A stretch of DNA of 8,083 nucleotides, taken from positions 1-8,083 of the forward strand of contig JAGBBI010000216.1 in assembly GCA_017938565.1 (NCBI GenBank), given 5' to 3'. The notes under the pieces were generated by a model that made no database searches, had not been told where the DNA came from, and was given only the letters and a program-made list of their open reading frames with translations. Each line of letters opens with the position of its first letter. Position 1 is the stretch's first letter. Below are positions 1 through 6,157 of the stretch, one piece after another. The position numbers and the translations under genes were made by a program. The stretch comes from Clostridia bacterium. Lineage in GTDB: Bacteria; Bacillota_A; Clostridia; Christensenellales; UBA1242.

Positions 1-6
1 AAAAAA

Positions 7-35
7 TTGACAGGGAACTTTTGTGCTGAGATAAG
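7..35 (+). promoter_or_regulatory. Possible promoter with consensus -35 box
   Basis: TTGACA at 7-12 matches the sigma-A -35 consensus exactly. With a 17-nt spacer, GATAAG at 30-35 matches four of six bases of TATAAT. The 13-bp inverted repeat at 18-57 covers the spacer, the -10 box and the expected start. If real, the transcript would have a leader of roughly 395 nt before the ATG at 438. The weak -10 and the distance keep confidence low. Confidence 0.3.
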
Positions 36-67
36 GTATTAGCCCTCAGCACAAAAGCCAAACCTGT
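10..67. repeat. Two-part hairpin with a perfect 13-bp stem
   Basis: CTTTTGTGCTGAG (18-30) is the exact reverse complement of 45-57, with a 14-nt loop. An outer 5-bp stem (ACAGG 10-14 with CCTGT 63-67) is possible across an asymmetric internal loop. No T-run follows on the plus strand, so a plain plus-strand intrinsic terminator is unlikely. It could be an operator for the possible promoter at 7-35, a processed 3' end of an upstream transcript, or part of a structured leader. Confidence 0.6.
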
Positions 68-86
68 TCTAAATTATAATTTAGAA
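67..86. repeat. Perfect 20-bp palindrome
   Basis: TTCTAAATTA (67-76) is followed directly by its exact reverse complement (77-86), with no spacer. Such symmetry fits a dimeric DNA-binding protein site better than an RNA hairpin, since there is no loop. Its base composition is almost entirely A/T, so chance is not excluded. Confidence 0.5.
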
Positions 87-103
87 TAAGATAAGATTTA
101 TAT

Positions 104-135
104 CAATTGCTGACAGTTCGCCCTGCCAGCAATTG
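104..135. repeat. Hairpin with 9-bp perfect stem
   Basis: CAATTGCTG (104-112) pairs exactly with CAGCAATTG (127-135). Within the 14-nt interior, CAG (114-116) and CTG (123-125) can extend the stem past one mismatch, leaving a TTCGCC loop. The stem is followed by AAAA rather than T residues on the plus strand. Confidence 0.5.
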
Positions 136-183
136 TAAAATCTGAAACATTTAAAATCTTAAAAGTGAATTTATCAATTCAAA

Positions 184-304
184 TTACCTTTTAATTAAGT
201 AGTGAAATGAAAAAACAAGGATAAATAAATTCTTATTTTTAAACAGAGCAATATCGTTTAAATATTCAAGGTTCTGAATAACTCACTATTTAATTAAAGG
301 GTAA
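184..304. repeat. 22-nt inverted repeat enclosing two small hairpins
   Basis: The arm at 184-205 (TTACCTTTTAATTAAGTAGTGA) is complementary to 283-304 with only two departures from Watson-Crick pairing, and both would be G-U pairs in plus-strand RNA. Between the arms lie two 6-bp hairpins, 223-238 (loop ATTC) and 263-280 (loop AGGTTC), so the whole can fold as a closed multibranch structure. I saw no flanking target-site duplication, which argues against, but does not exclude, a miniature inverted-repeat element of about 121 bp. Confidence 0.6.
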
Positions 305-311
305 CCTTTAA
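294..311 (+). promoter_or_regulatory. Alternative hairpin with a GNRA-type GTAA loop
   Basis: TTAAAGG (294-300), loop GTAA (301-304) and CCTTTAA (305-311) form a 7-bp stem closed by a GNRA-class tetraloop. It uses bases 294-304, which are also part of the 3' arm of the 184/304 long-range pairing, so the two folds exclude each other. No T-run follows, so it is not an ordinary terminator. Confidence 0.35.
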
Positions 312-322
312 AATCACTACAA

Positions 323-346
323 AAAAGTCGAAAGCAAAAGTCGAAA
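323..346 (+). repeat. Direct repeat AAAAGTCGAAA, two copies
   Basis: AAAAGTCGAAA occurs at 323-333 and again at 336-346, a 13-nt period, about 90 nt before the start codon at 438. It is short and A-rich. It could be a paired protein-binding site, or nothing. Confidence 0.4.
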
Positions 347-437
347 ATTTAATAATATTACAAACTTTAATTAGTCTAAATCTAATCATAATCGAAGACA
401 TAAGCCGAAATGTGATAGATTTATAGGTTAGGAGACT

Positions 438-3164
438 ATGAGTAAACGAAGGAATAAGCCTAGAGACTCCGAATATTCAAGCCGTTGGCTTGAAATTTTG
501 GATACTGTTACTAATGTCTTAATTATTCCTGTTTTAGTGTTATCTGTTATTTGTTCTATCGTAATGATTAATGCTAAAAGGAATAACAGCGTGCCAAACT
601 TGTTTGGCTATTCTTTGGTTACCATTCTTTCCGAATCTATGCTTGACTCTGGCTTCGAAGTTGACGATACCGTAATGGTTAAGAAGGAAGACGCAGAGGA
701 AATTAAAGTTGGTGATATTATTGCGTATTACCGATATATCGAAACAAGTGGTGATGTAAAATCTTTAGCAAAGCGAGCAGAAGCTGAAGAGAAAATTGAA
801 GTTACCGAAGCATCGTATTTAAATGGCAACAGCCCAAATTACAGCAAAGTTTCATCATGGAGACTATATTTTAACAAGGTTTTTGCAAACCTTACATATA
901 CCGCAACTGAAGCAAGTGAACGTGCTATCAGAGCGAACAGTACAATCATTTTCCACCAGGTAGTCGACATTGTCGAGTACCAGAATGCCCTGTGGTTTAG
1001 AACTTGGGGAACTTCAAATATTGATGGTAACGGCAACCCTCAATATGACAGTTACTGGATTAAAGAAGACTATGTCGTGGGAAAGTATACAAATACAAGT
1101 TCGGTTGTTAGAAGTTTCCTAGGCTTTGCTTCTACCAACACCGGTATCATTTGGATGGTCGAAGTTCCAAGTGGTATCCAGTTGATTTTATCAACATTAG
1201 AGCTTATTGAAATCATCGATATGATGAGTAGGCTTAAGCACGACCAGATTGCAAGAGGTACGTATGTAGATAGAAGCGTTTATCGGCGAATGATGCGTGA
1301 ACGACGAAAACTTATTGCAAGTGGAACTATTGATGTAAATACTTATAAGCGGTTCTATGCACCGTATGAAAATTACGACATTAAAAATCAAGACAGAGAT
1401 GTTCTTAAAACCTCAATTAATATAAACGGACCCCCAAGAGATGACGGCGATTGGAATGCATACGGACAGACTCTTGGAAGAGGACAGCCTTATAGAGATG
1501 GACCATATGGCAGGAACGGCCCGCCTTGGAACAACAAAGATGGAACTCCAAGCGGAAAGAATGGACCACCATATGCTACGTATAAAACAAATGGACGAGA
1601 AGGACCACCACCAAAATGGGATGATTCGGGAGGTCGAAATGGACCTCCATGGACAGACTCTGGAGGCCGAGGCGCACCACCTTGGAGCGACTCAGGCGGT
1701 GGAAGCGGACGAAACGGTCCGCCTTGGAACAACAAGGACGGCCCACCAAACGGACGAAACGGCCCACCACAATGGAACGATTCAGGAGGACGAAATGGTC
1801 CACCATGGAATGATTCAGGCGGTGGAGGCGGAAGCGGACGAAATGGTCCACCTTGGAACAACAAGGACGGCCCACCAAACGGACGAAACGGCCCACCACC
1901 ATGGAACGATTCAGGAGGACGAAATGGTCCACCATGGAATGATTCAGGCGGTGGAGGCGGAAACGGACGAAATGGTCCACCGGTTTATGATTCTGGCGGG
2001 AATTATTCAACGCAGAACACCGCAACACGTTCATTAACTCAATATGAAAAAAGCCTACGAGCTTTAAAACCTCGTGGCGATGCTGGAAATGAGAGAGAGT
2101 TTGAAGACAGAAACACACGTTTCAGGAAAGTTATCGACGGTGTAAAATCAAAAGTGATTAAGAATGCGAAGAAAGGTAGTGCTTATATTCGTGGTAAAAA
2201 CGAAATTGCGTTATCGTTTGCAGAGATTAATGAACTTGGATTTATGTATGAATGGACTAATTTTTACATTCTTTCGGATGTAAGAATGACAAATGACGGA
2301 GATTTCTTAACTCCTTCAAAGAGAAATTCTATATATCTAATTGACAAAAAGACTAAAAAACAATACTCTTTAAACACCTTAGGTGTTGTAAAAAGTGTTT
2401 CTTGCGGTCTAATTCACACCGAAAGTGGTATATATAAAGTTCTTATCAAACCAGACGGTGTAACTTATGAAAAAATTGAAATCAATCCAGACTACAATGT
2501 TGTTTGTGCAATGCAGGATATATTCGGCAATATCTACATTGGTATAACAAACGGACCAAGTGAGGAGGAAGTTAAAACAACCTCTGATGGAAAGAGAGTA
2601 AGTTTATGGAATAGGAATGCACTACTGGCATTGGGCGACAATAAGCGCCTGTACTTTATAACTATGGACGGAAGCTTTGACTTAGATCGTGGCAAAATTA
2701 CCGATTTGAAAGTGTTAAGTGAAGATGGCTCTTTGGTAGCGGTAAAACCTACAAAACTATCAAAAACTGTACACTTTGTAGATAGTTATGATAAATATAA
2801 ATTCATTTATTATAATGGTAGTTACCTTTGCCTTGACAGTGGATACAAGTTCTTTAACGTAAACACTAAAGAGACTTTCGAGTTGCCTAAAAATGCTTGG
2901 CAACTTTCAGAAAACGAAGTGGCAATTACATTAAGTGATGGAAATCTTTATAAAATGAAGGCTCTTGACCTTATCAATGCGATTGCCCAAGGTGCTGATA
3001 TTAACTTAATTCAACATAAAGTATTGCTATTTGAAAATGTTAATGAAACAACATTAAAGGGCAATAATTTAGAGTTTACAGCGACAAATTCAGAAAAGCG
3101 ATTTGTTATTCCTTTAAACGAGGAGTACCTTGCACGGGCTCATTTAAAACCTGATAAGAGTTGA
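438..3164 (+). CDS. Signal-peptidase-I-like (S26, SipW/ER type) membrane protein with Gly/Pro/Trp repeat tract and large C-terminal domain
   Basis: Start chosen at ATG 438, with AGGAG at 430-434 only three bases upstream, slightly tight. Order of parts: basic N-terminus (MSKRRNK), membrane segment about 25-46, signal-peptidase-like core, second hydrophobic segment about 227-260, basic stretch 265-305, repeat tract 330-521, and a 380-residue C-terminal part. Core motifs resemble S26B peptidases: SESM with the presumed nucleophile Ser67, DDTVMVKK (76-83), VGDIIAYY (91-98), then FHQVVDI with His173 as the likely base. The usual Pro after the SM motif is absent, about 75 residues separate the GD box from the His, and the GDxN-like box reads GTSN (191-194), so activity is uncertain. 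Two membrane passes with positive flanks place the repeats and C-terminus in the cytoplasm. Residues 580-840 show beta-strand/turn repeats (e.g. FGNIYIGITNG), possibly propeller-like. SipW-type enzymes process secreted matrix or pilin-like proteins; the substrate here is unknown. It appears monocistronic. Confidence 0.8.
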   Translation: MSKRRNKPRDSEYSSRWLEILDTVTNVLIIPVLVLSVICSIVMINAKRNNSVPNLFGYSLVTILSESMLDSGFEVDDTVMVKKEDAEEIKVGDIIAYYRYIETSGDVKSLAKRAEAEEKIEVTEASYLNGNSPNYSKVSSWRLYFNKVFANLTYTATEASERAIRANSTIIFHQVVDIVEYQNALWFRTWGTSNIDGNGNPQYDSYWIKEDYVVGKYTNTSSVVRSFLGFASTNTGIIWMVEVPSGIQLILSTLELIEIIDMMSRLKHDQIARGTYVDRSVYRRMMRERRKLIASGTIDVNTYKRFYAPYENYDIKNQDRDVLKTSININGPPRDDGDWNAYGQTLGRGQPYRDGPYGRNGPPWNNKDGTPSGKNGPPYATYKTNGREGPPPKWDDSGGRNGPPWTDSGGRGAPPWSDSGGGSGRNGPPWNNKDGPPNGRNGPPQWNDSGGRNGPPWNDSGGGGGSGRNGPPWNNKDGPPNGRNGPPPWNDSGGRNGPPWNDSGGGGGNGRNGPPVYDSGGNYSTQNTATRSLTQYEKSLRALKPRGDAGNEREFEDRNTRFRKVIDGVKSKVIKNAKKGSAYIRGKNEIALSFAEINELGFMYEWTNFYILSDVRMTNDGDFLTPSKRNSIYLIDKKTKKQYSLNTLGVVKSVSCGLIHTESGIYKVLIKPDGVTYEKIEINPDYNVVCAMQDIFGNIYIGITNGPSEEEVKTTSDGKRVSLWNRNALLALGDNKRLYFITMDGSFDLDRGKITDLKVLSEDGSLVAVKPTKLSKTVHFVDSYDKYKFIYYNGSYLCLDSGYKFFNVNTKETFELPKNAWQLSENEVAITLSDGNLYKMKALDLINAIAQGADINLIQHKVLLFENVNETTLKGNNLEFTATNSEKRFVIPLNEEYLARAHLKPDKS
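1425..2000 (+). repeat. Low-complexity NGPPW/NDSGG repeat tract inside the 908-residue protein
   Basis: Residues 330-521 are built from Gly, Asn, Pro, Asp, Ser, Arg and regularly placed Trp. The core NGPP occurs eleven times, usually as GRNGPPW followed by NDSGG or NNKDG, plus the variants EGPP and GAPP. Ten Trp residues lie between 364 and 500. The tract lacks other hydrophobic residues and is almost certainly disordered. Its DNA is visibly richer in G and C than the flanking coding sequence, and its compositional bias keeps other frames on both strands open; these are not separate genes. Confidence 0.9.
1701..1981 (+). repeat. 129-bp tandem duplication (43 codons), two copies plus partial third
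   Basis: Copy one is 1701-1829, copy two 1830-1958, and a partial third begins at 1959 and runs to about 1981. The full copies differ at three positions by my alignment: AAC/AAT, CCG/CCA and CAA/CCA, the last changing Gln445 to Pro. The unit is an exact multiple of three, so copy-number change keeps the reading frame. The near identity points to recent duplication or ongoing homogenisation. Confidence 0.9.
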
Positions 3165-3181
3165 CGGAATGTACCTAAAAT

Positions 3182-3226
3182 AAGCGATTGCTGTTAGGCC
3201 TTAAAAAGTTTAACAGCCTCTCGCTT
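3182..3226 (+). promoter_or_regulatory. Structured hairpin in the 3' region of the signal-peptidase-like gene
   Basis: AAGCGA (3182-3187) pairs with TCGCTT (3221-3226), and after a small internal loop GCTGTTA (3190-3196) pairs with TAACAGC (3211-3217), leaving a 14-nt loop. It sits 17 nt after the stop codon and about 20 nt before the terminator. It may protect the 3' end or be part of a small 3'-derived RNA. No T-run follows, so it is not itself a terminator. Confidence 0.5.
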
Positions 3227-3246
3227 TAGAAGGTCGAAAATCTATA

Positions 3247-3280
3247 AAAAACCCCCTTGATTAATTTCAAGGGGGTTTTT
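3247..3280. terminator. Bidirectional intrinsic terminator between convergent units
   Basis: A perfect 14-bp stem (3247-3260 with 3267-3280) carries a CCCCC/GGGGG core, a 6-nt loop TTAATT, and A- and T-tracts on either side. It therefore gives a U-tract whichever strand is transcribed. It lies between the stop of the plus-strand gene (3164) and the stop of the minus-strand operon (3304), and can serve both. Confidence 0.93.
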
Positions 3281-3303
3281 GTATTTTTAAAATTAATAAT
3301 AAA

Positions 3304-4734
3304 CTATATATTTTCAGTTTGATGAGTTTTATTTTTTGGTGGGGTGGCGTTTGTATTTCGTTGTTGAATATCTGCGTTTAGCGACCTAATTGAAAGAGCT
3401 AAAAAGATTATAAAGAATGGCATTGTGTGTGGCATAGTATTGCCAAACATTGCTTGAATTAAATAGGCTAGGGTACTAATCAATAATGTAAGTGTTATGT
3501 CTGACAAGTGTCTTAGATTTTTCAACGCTTTAACAAGAATAATAACAAGTGCGACAAGATAGAACGCTAGGCATAAAATACCGAAATTATATGCGTGTTG
3601 CAAATATTCGTTGTGGGGCTTAAAAAATACGTCTCCCGTTCCAAACCAAGGGTGCTCTTTTATTCCTTCAAATGATTGAAGCCATAATGACCAGCGTTCA
3701 CTTCCTGCATGTGATGCTTCTTCTGAAAGAGGGGCTGACGTTACACTAAAAAAGTCTTTTAAAAGTCCAATAATTTGACTGGCAAGACTTTTGTATGTTG
3801 ATGGTCTAGCGTAAGGTGCAAGAGGCGTCAAAATGAATGTTAAACAGACAAATACACAAAGAGGAAGGAGATATATCCGTTGAAATTTTTTTGCTCGGAT
3901 TGAATAAAATATAGGAATTAATATCAACACAGCAAGAACACCAAGTAAACAACCTAGAGTGTTGTTAAAAATAAGGACAATAGAGTTTAACAAAAACGTG
4001 AATCCGGCAAATATCTTTATTCCACGACTCTTCGCCGTTAAAAACATACAAGTAGAGCAAACTACTGCAAGGGTTAAAAAATACCCATAGTGGTTTGAAT
4101 TAATCATTGAGAACGCCCAACCAGTGTTATTGTGGGAGGATAAAAGAAAGTTCCCGTGAGGGTCAATTATCGTTGAGATACCAGCAAAAGTCGATGAGAT
4201 TAAAAATGCTATCAATAATTTTTCGTAAAGGCTTTTCTCCTTAAGTAAAAACGAGAAAACAAATATGACCACGTACCCTAAATAGAATGGTATACCTTCT
4301 TGCATAAATGTTTCGTAGCGTATACTCATAGACCGCGGATTTATAAATGCTGAAATTAGAATCCATATGAACATTAACAACAAAAACAATACTTCTGGGT
4401 AGGTAGAAATCCCATCTTTAAGCCGTTTAATTGGATTAATCCCTTGTTTGTTATCAATGATGTAAATTACTATTTTGGGTATGTCAACAAAACAAAATAT
4501 AATCACGCCAATAACAAGTAGCCACAGTGGAAAGGTGTTTGGGAAGCCAATGAATGAATTGTTTATCCCGAACAACCACCAAAATAGGTAGGCAACCCAT
4601 GTAAGAAAAATCGGTGAAAGCATACAGGCGTAGGGGATTATTACAGACGATTTTAAACCTTTGTAAGTTTTTAAATCGCATAAAAAATCAATATTCTTTG
4701 CATTTTTATATTTTTCTTGTAAATTTAATTTCAT
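3304..4734 (-). CDS. O-antigen ligase/polymerase-like membrane protein (Wzy/WaaL family), second of a tandem pair
   Basis: A 476-residue polytopic membrane protein. Such enzymes transfer or polymerise glycan from an undecaprenyl-diphosphate carrier on the outer face of the cytoplasmic membrane. The large extracellular loop shows the family signature: GSERWSLW (Arg347), HPWFGTG (361-367), then PHNEYLQ with His374. HN, nine residues, then Gly fits the ligase motif H[NSQ]X9GXX[GTY] except that the last position is Cys. A second conserved stretch, FGNTMPHTMPFFI (430-442), is shared with the neighbour. I chose ATG 4734 over 4758 because AAGGAA sits five bases upstream of it and the paralogue begins similarly; the longer form would overlap the preceding gene. 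It lies 13 nt after the preceding stop, so is probably co-transcribed. The C-terminal 25 residues are polar. Whether it acts as ligase or polymerase, and on which glycan, cannot be told. Confidence 0.85.
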   Translation of the reverse strand: MKLNLQEKYKNAKNIDFLCDLKTYKGLKSSVIIPYACMLSPIFLTWVAYLFWWLFGINNSFIGFPNTFPLWLLVIGVIIFCFVDIPKIVIYIIDNKQGINPIKRLKDGISTYPEVLFLLLMFIWILISAFINPRSMSIRYETFMQEGIPFYLGYVVIFVFSFLLKEKSLYEKLLIAFLISSTFAGISTIIDPHGNFLLSSHNNTGWAFSMINSNHYGYFLTLAVVCSTCMFLTAKSRGIKIFAGFTFLLNSIVLIFNNTLGCLLGVLAVLILIPIFYSIRAKKFQRIYLLPLCVFVCLTFILTPLAPYARPSTYKSLASQIIGLLKDFFSVTSAPLSEEASHAGSERWSLWLQSFEGIKEHPWFGTGDVFFKPHNEYLQHAYNFGILCLAFYLVALVIILVKALKNLRHLSDITLTLLISTLAYLIQAMFGNTMPHTMPFFIIFLALSIRSLNADIQQRNTNATPPKNKTHQTENI

Positions 4735-4747
4735 AAGTATTCCTTTT

Positions 4748-6157
4748 TTATAGTACATTATTATCGGTAATTTCTATTCCGTCAGTTTGTATTTGTTTTT
4801 GTAATTTTGCTTTCTTTATGTCAACATTACTCCATCGGGTGAGTAGGGCTAAAATCATTATAAAATAAGGAGCTATGTGTGGCATAATATTGCCAAAGCA
4901 GGCAGATATTAAATAACTTATGCACGAAAATAATAGTGTAAGTGTAATAGGACTTAAAAATTTCAAATTTTTTATGCATTTGATAGATACTATTATAATT
5001 GCTGATAAATATAAAGTCAAGCAAGGAAGACCCCAAATTTCTGCAAGTTGCAAATATTCGGAGTGAGGAAGGCTGTTAGTCCTGCCGTTTCCAAATAGTA
5101 TATTTTTTGAAAAAATTTGTTTAATCGAGTCAAGCCAAAGCTCGGCTCTTCCAGTCCCATAGGTTACACTTGCAGGGGCTGTTGGGTCCTTTATTAATCC
5201 GAAAAGTTCATAGAACATATTCGCAAGTTGACTAAAAAAGTTTTCATATTTACTGTAATACCACTTTGAGAATAACAAAGTTATTTGAGATAAAATAACG
5301 AAAATTATTAAAGGCAAGAGTGTCTTCCAATCAAATTTTCGGTTTTTAATCAATAATAAAATTGGGGCGATAGCAAGCGTTATAAACACCGACAACATAC
5401 AAGCAAGGGAGTTGTTTAAAAAGCAAACTAGAAGATGGATTGTGCCAAGACCAAGTGCTGTGTATTTTGTGGGTTTATTATCATTTATCATAAATGAGCC
5501 AAAGCATAGTATTGTAGTTATTGACAGGTAATAGCCATAATAGTTACTGTTAAAAAATACGCTACACCAATTAGTGTTGCCAAGAGATTGAAAAGTAATG
5601 TTCCCAGTTGGGTCAATAAGTGAAAATATCGCCAAAATTGTTGAGCAAATTATTAAAGAAATGATTGTATTTTCTGCAATTTTTCTTGATTTTAAAGAAA
5701 AAGCGAAGCAAAAACACATTGCATAGAAAAGAAAGAATGGAAAACCTTGGTATATTGCAAAAATACTAAAGCCAACAGACTCAAAACCATTAGGAACAAT
5801 TCCTTGAATAACCCTTGAAATACAACTTATTAAAATCCATATCAAAACTGATGCAAAAACAAAGATCTCAGGGTATTCTTTAAGAAAAGCTTTAATTGAA
5901 AATCTTATTTTGTATTTTCCACGAATCATTCTTGTAACATCTATTGCGACAAAAAGAATAGGGAACAATACTAAAAGATAAATGTATTGCAGGTGCAGAT
6001 AAAGGAATTTAAAATTGGTTGCATTAAACAAACTAAAGATACCGAAAAGCAACGATACAATAACTGGCAAAAAGCTCAAGTAATAGCAAACAATAACCGA
6101 GCTCTTTGGTCCATTTTTGTATGTGTTCCAGTTTTTTAAAATGTTTATTTTTACCAT
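4748..6157 (-). CDS. O-antigen ligase/polymerase-like membrane protein (Wzy/WaaL family), first of a tandem pair
   Basis: A 469-residue polytopic membrane protein, clearly paralogous to the gene that follows it. Shared blocks include KSSVI near the N-terminus, YPE(V/I) with IWILIS, ID(P)xGN, NSN(H/Y)YGY, (F/L)NN(T/S)L, the extracellular loop, and ITLTLL...FGN(T/I)MPH near the C-terminus. The loop reads GTGRAELW (Arg337), FGNG (355-358) and PHSEYLQ with His365; HS, nine residues, then Gly again fits the ligase motif except for a final Cys. The start at 6157 is preferred over 6223: it aligns with the paralogue, has GGTGGG just upstream, and gives an ATGGTAA overlap with the uppP stop, typical of translational coupling. 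It would act on the lipid-linked glycan and release undecaprenyl diphosphate, the substrate of the preceding gene's product. Ligase or polymerase role is unresolved. Confidence 0.85.
   Translation of the reverse strand: MVKINILKNWNTYKNGPKSSVIVCYYLSFLPVIVSLLFGIFSLFNATNFKFLYLHLQYIYLLVLFPILFVAIDVTRMIRGKYKIRFSIKAFLKEYPEIFVFASVLIWILISCISRVIQGIVPNGFESVGFSIFAIYQGFPFFLFYAMCFCFAFSLKSRKIAENTIISLIICSTILAIFSLIDPTGNITFQSLGNTNWCSVFFNSNYYGYYLSITTILCFGSFMINDNKPTKYTALGLGTIHLLVCFLNNSLACMLSVFITLAIAPILLLIKNRKFDWKTLLPLIIFVILSQITLLFSKWYYSKYENFFSQLANMFYELFGLIKDPTAPASVTYGTGRAELWLDSIKQIFSKNILFGNGRTNSLPHSEYLQLAEIWGLPCLTLYLSAIIIVSIKCIKNLKFLSPITLTLLFSCISYLISACFGNIMPHIAPYFIMILALLTRWSNVDIKKAKLQKQIQTDGIEITDNNVL
6151..6157 (-). 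promoter_or_regulatory. ATGGTAA stop/start overlap (translational coupling)
   Basis: On the minus strand ATGGTAA contains the ATG of the ligase-like gene and, in another frame, the TAA of uppP. The upstream bases GGTGGG, part of the last uppP codons, can act as the ribosome binding site. This arrangement normally couples translation of the two proteins and supports the start chosen for the second gene. Confidence 0.75.

Larger units (their letters stand above)
1..437. other. Non-coding, repeat-rich leader region upstream of the signal-peptidase-like gene
   Basis: I find no convincing coding sequence here on either strand; the region is very AT-rich. What it holds is structure: a two-part hairpin (10-67), a perfect 20-bp palindrome (67-86), a hairpin (104-135), a small hairpin (166-181), a 22-nt inverted repeat (184-205 with 283-304) enclosing two further hairpins, a local hairpin with a GTAA loop (294-311), and a 13-nt-period direct repeat (323-346). 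Small hairpins are expected by chance in such AT-rich DNA, but the 13-, 20- and 22-nt ones are not trivial. Parts may be the 3' end of an upstream transcript, a regulatory RNA leader, or a miniature element. I see no strong promoter directly before the gene at 438. Confidence 0.7.

Noticed and set aside
364..392. Possible -10 box CATAAT (387-392) just before the signal-peptidase-like gene
   Set aside because: No reasonable -35 box lies at the right distance, and such A/T hexamers are common in this region.
1701..1981. Repeats checked as a possible CRISPR array
   Set aside because: The units are adjacent, in frame and coding, with no unique spacers.
1441..2037. Long open frame in another plus-strand frame across the repeat tract
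   Set aside because: Its translation is a shifted reading of the same repeats (His/Asp/Glu/Met-rich), it lacks a ribosome binding site, and the open frame follows from the biased composition of the tract.
1490..2118. Two antisense open frames, one proline-rich, across the same repeat tract
   Set aside because: They mirror the sense repeats, have no start signals of their own, and disappear outside the tract.
323..3241. GTCGAAAAT occurs both before (340-348) and after (3233-3241) the signal-peptidase-like gene, as if flanking a mobile unit
   Set aside because: Nine bases of A-rich sequence can recur by chance, and there is no inverted repeat, transposase or target duplication to support an inserted cassette.
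4735..4758. Alternative upstream ATG at 4758 for the second ligase-like gene
   Set aside because: It adds eight residues that do not match the paralogue, would overlap the preceding gene, and the AAGGAA site is placed for ATG 4734.
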